In this document: one piece after another, positions 7,010 to 8,358 of the stretch
How positions within the stretch are numbered: the stretch's first letter is position 1
How the letters are laid out: each line of letters starts with the position of its first letter
Source: CAYSBE01 sp044337585
GTDB taxonomy: Bacteria > Bacteroidota > Bacteroidia > UKL13-3
Length of the DNA stretch: 8,358 nt
Direction: 5' to 3'
NCBI GenBank assembly: GCA_044337585.1
Contig: JBIINH010000094.1
Coordinates: 1-8,358, forward strand
Notes under the pieces: model-generated
Databases searched by the model: none
What the model was told of the DNA's origin: nothing
What the model saw: only the letters and a program-made list of their open reading frames with translations
Made by a program: the position numbers and the translations under genes

Positions 7010-7588
7010 ATGAAAAAAATATTAATCATCAACGGACATCCTGACAAAGAAAGCCTTTGTTTTGCTTTGGCAGAAAGCTACAAAAAAGGCGCTGACACAA
7101 ATGGAAACCAGTGCCAATTGGTGCATTTAATTGACTTAACATTTAACCCAATACTTACTCATGGCTACCGGCTTGTTTCAGAGCTTGAACCGGATTTGCT
7201 GAAAATGCAAGAAGCCATTCTGCAAGCAGACCATTTGGTATTTGTTTATCCCAACTGGTGGGCTACGCTCCCCGCTCTTTTAAAAGGTTTTATTGATAGG
7301 GTTTTGCTGCCAGGTTTTGCATTTAAGTACCATGAGAAAGATCCATTATGGGACAAATTATTGAAAGGAAAAACAGCAAGATTAATCGTAACAATGGACT
7401 CCCCTAAATGGTATTATTGGTTAATAAACAGAAATGCAGGACACAACGCCATGAAAATTGGTGTATTGGAATTTTGTGGCATTAAGCCGGTTAAAATTTC
7501 TGCTTTTGCCCCTGTGAAATCAGCTGACGAATTGAAAAGAAAAAAGTGGCTTGATGAAGTTGAGATATTGGGTATAAATCAGGAATAA
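7010..7588 (+). CDS. Flavodoxin-fold NAD(P)H-dependent oxidoreductase (quinone reductase/KefF/MdaB-like)
   Basis: The 192-residue protein matches the Flavodoxin_2 family: cytoplasmic FMN- or FAD-dependent enzymes that reduce quinones or similar acceptors with NAD(P)H in two-electron steps, often in detoxification. Visible signatures are the N-terminal strand and phosphate-binding loop ILIINGHPDKES (4-15), the family motif FVYPNWWATLPALLKGFIDR (from about 78) and the following LLPGFAFKY, which shape the flavin and dimer interface. Length agrees with the family (about 190-200). The start ATG at 7010 is directly before the first beta strand. It is a lone gene between repeats R3 and R4, which suits a one-gene cassette; no kefC-like antiporter is beside it, so a KefF role is not supported. 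Family assignment is firm; substrate is unknown. Confidence 0.94.
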   Translation: MKKILIINGHPDKESLCFALAESYKKGADTNGNQCQLVHLIDLTFNPILTHGYRLVSELEPDLLKMQEAILQADHLVFVYPNWWATLPALLKGFIDRVLLPGFAFKYHEKDPLWDKLLKGKTARLIVTMDSPKWYYWLINRNAGHNAMKIGVLEFCGIKPVKISAFAPVKSADELKRKKWLDEVEILGINQE

Positions 7589-7615
7589 TTATGCAATGCT
7601 GGAAATATATGCCAT

Positions 7616-7795
7616 CCGCTAACAGCACCAACCCAAAATTGGCGTCCCAAAGTTTCGGGACAGTGGTTACATGAAGCTGTGTGCTTTGTATAATAATTGA
7701 GTGGTGACAAACAGTTTAGTGTTTCGATGCCGATACCTATCGATACCGCCAAATTTTTGTAGCTGCAAATCATTACCTCTAATATACTGCACCAT
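7616..7795. repeat. Degenerate attC-like repeat R4 at the right edge of the island
   Basis: The left end is CCGCTAAC (7616-7623). CAAAATTGGCG (7634-7644) pairs, with one bulge, with CGCCAAATTTTTG (7747-7759), and CAGC (7623-7626) with GCTG (7762-7765). The core ACAGTTTAGTGTTTC (7711-7725) is identical to R3, and AGTGGTT..CATGAA (7662 onward) resembles AGTGGTTCATTGAA in R1 (from 4497). The right end is eroded: CATTACC (7771-7777) stands where GTTA is expected, and a TGCACCAT also found at the right end of R1 occurs at 7788-7795. A CGATACC direct repeat (7731-7737 and 7741-7747) lies beside the right arm. Apart from this repeat and an AT-rich leader, 7589-7876 holds no gene I can see. Confidence 0.6.
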
Positions 7796-7876
7796 CCAAT
7801 TTCATGAAGCCAACTATTTTCAGATATTTATTTAGAAGAAATATTTTACCTTTATCAAACTTAAGACATGTTGTAA

Positions 7877-8358
7877 ATGGAAAAGTTGGTTTTTAAACGT
7901 TTCATTACCGTAAAAGATGACTTTTACAGTGATATTGATAAGGTAATTGATACTGCTAAACACGCAGTGTATTTTGAACCCGAAGATGTAACCGGTTTTA
8001 GAAGCACCACTGTGTACCATGAGCCCGGTGTGAAACAAAAATTAGAAAATATTTTAGGCATAAAAATCACCCGGTGGGATACTGACCCAAAAGAGGAAAA
8101 TGGCGTGTTTTATCAGGGATTTTCTACAGGCAAGAAAAAAGAAGTACCGGCCGTGCACTCCGATTGGCCTCACAATGATATTACCGTATTGATATACCTG
8201 AGTCCCAACTTGCCTTTCGATTGCGGCACATCGCTGTGGATGCACAAAGCCACCAAACTCACCGGCCCTCCTACCCCACAAGATGCTCGCAGATTGAAAA
8301 TGAAACACAAAGACCTGGTGGAATTATTTGAAAACGATAGCCAAAAGAGAAGCAAGTG
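7877..8358 (+). CDS. Putative Fe(II)/2-oxoglutarate oxygenase-like protein (DUF6445-like), 3'-truncated
   Basis: The frame runs 160 codons from ATG 7877 and is open at the right edge. An in-frame upstream ATG at 7868 is cut off by TAA at 7874, so 7877 is the first usable start. The protein begins MEKLVFKRFITVKDDFY and carries VHSDWPHNDITVLIYLSPN, where His 94 and Asp 96 form an HxD pair in a beta-rich setting, followed by DCGTSLWMHKATKL (His 123). This order, HxD, a YL strand and then GT-(S/G)-(L/F)-W/Y with a basic residue, resembles the double-stranded beta-helix oxygenase fold as seen in DUF6445-type proteins; the distal iron His and 2-oxoglutarate Arg cannot be judged in the partial sequence. 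Codon use is GC-richer than in the preceding island and like prfC, so it is probably resident chromosome. The substrate is unknown. Confidence 0.85.
   Translation, partial: MEKLVFKRFITVKDDFYSDIDKVIDTAKHAVYFEPEDVTGFRSTTVYHEPGVKQKLENILGIKITRWDTDPKEENGVFYQGFSTGKKKEVPAVHSDWPHNDITVLIYLSPNLPFDCGTSLWMHKATKLTGPPTPQDARRLKMKHKDLVELFENDSQKRSK

Larger units (their letters stand above)
3216..7773 (+). mobile_element. Putative integron-like gene-cassette array (four single-gene units, no integrase seen)
   Basis: Four unrelated one-gene units on the same strand are each followed by an imperfect inverted repeat. Proposed units: 3216-4590 (HNH nuclease), 4591-5718 (307-residue protein), 5719 to about 6882 (secreted protein) and about 6883 to 7772 (flavodoxin-fold oxidoreductase). 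In the first two, the ten bases at the unit start are the exact reverse complement of the ten bases opening the repeat at the unit end, as expected when attC sites recombine at G^TT through a circular intermediate. The first two start codons lie 16 and 50 bases after the boundary, leaving little room for private promoters. The third and fourth boundaries are eroded and no longer show the match. No tyrosine recombinase or transposase is encoded here. The mechanism is inference; the repeat architecture is seen directly. The right limit is uncertain between about 7773 and 7795. Confidence 0.65.

Noticed and set aside
3081..7795. Insertion sequence, transposon or CRISPR explanation for the repeats
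   Set aside because: No transposase, target duplication or terminal repeats flank a common unit, and the repeats are over 100 bp long with roughly 1-kb genes between them, not short repeats with short spacers.
7847..7854. TACCTTTA as a Bacteroidota -7 element upstream of the oxygenase-like gene
   Set aside because: The last G of TAnnTTTG is missing and no TTG lies about 19 bp upstream, so the call would rest on a weak half-site.

Overview
The window looks like part of a Bacteroidota chromosome. Reasons: A-rich leaders instead of strong Shine-Dalgarno sites, an RF3 (prfC) gene behind an MsbA-type ABC exporter, small secreted proteins with a typical Sec signal, and a chromosome background of moderate GC interrupted by AT-richer genes. 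The phylum is an inference; there is no rRNA or marker alignment here. All seven supported genes lie on the + strand.

Layout: positions 1-3020 are housekeeping DNA, the 3' three quarters of an ABC exporter (1-1386) followed 23 bp later by prfC (1410-3020). From about 3081 to about 7795 lies an accessory island with four unrelated single genes: a winged-helix/EVE-like/HNH nuclease that looks like a modification-dependent restriction enzyme (3232-4437), an unknown helical 307-residue protein (4641-5564), an unknown secreted protein (5765-6757) and a flavodoxin-fold NAD(P)H oxidoreductase (7010-7588). Each is followed by an imperfect inverted repeat of about 130-180 bp. Housekeeping-like composition returns with a 3'-truncated gene (7877 to the end) for a putative Fe(II)/2-oxoglutarate oxygenase-like protein, open to the window edge.

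The main observation is that the island has the grammar of an integron gene-cassette array. The repeats begin with TAAC and end with GTTA, as attC sites do, and enclose long imperfect stems. For the first two genes the ten bases at the START of the unit are the exact reverse complement of the ten bases opening the repeat at the END of the same unit (3215-3224 with 4462-4471; 4590-4599 with 5590-5599), while the two ends of one repeat share little beyond TAAC/GTTA. This crossed pairing is what excision of circular cassettes at G^TT predicts. The third and fourth repeats belong to the same family (15 identical bases in their central parts) but are decayed. No integrase is visible, so in integron terms this would be a CALIN-like (integrase-less) cluster, or a related mobile-cassette system peculiar to this lineage.

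The ABC exporter and prfC may be co-transcribed. The island genes do not look like one pathway; they look like independently acquired, one-gene modules with at least one likely anti-phage function.
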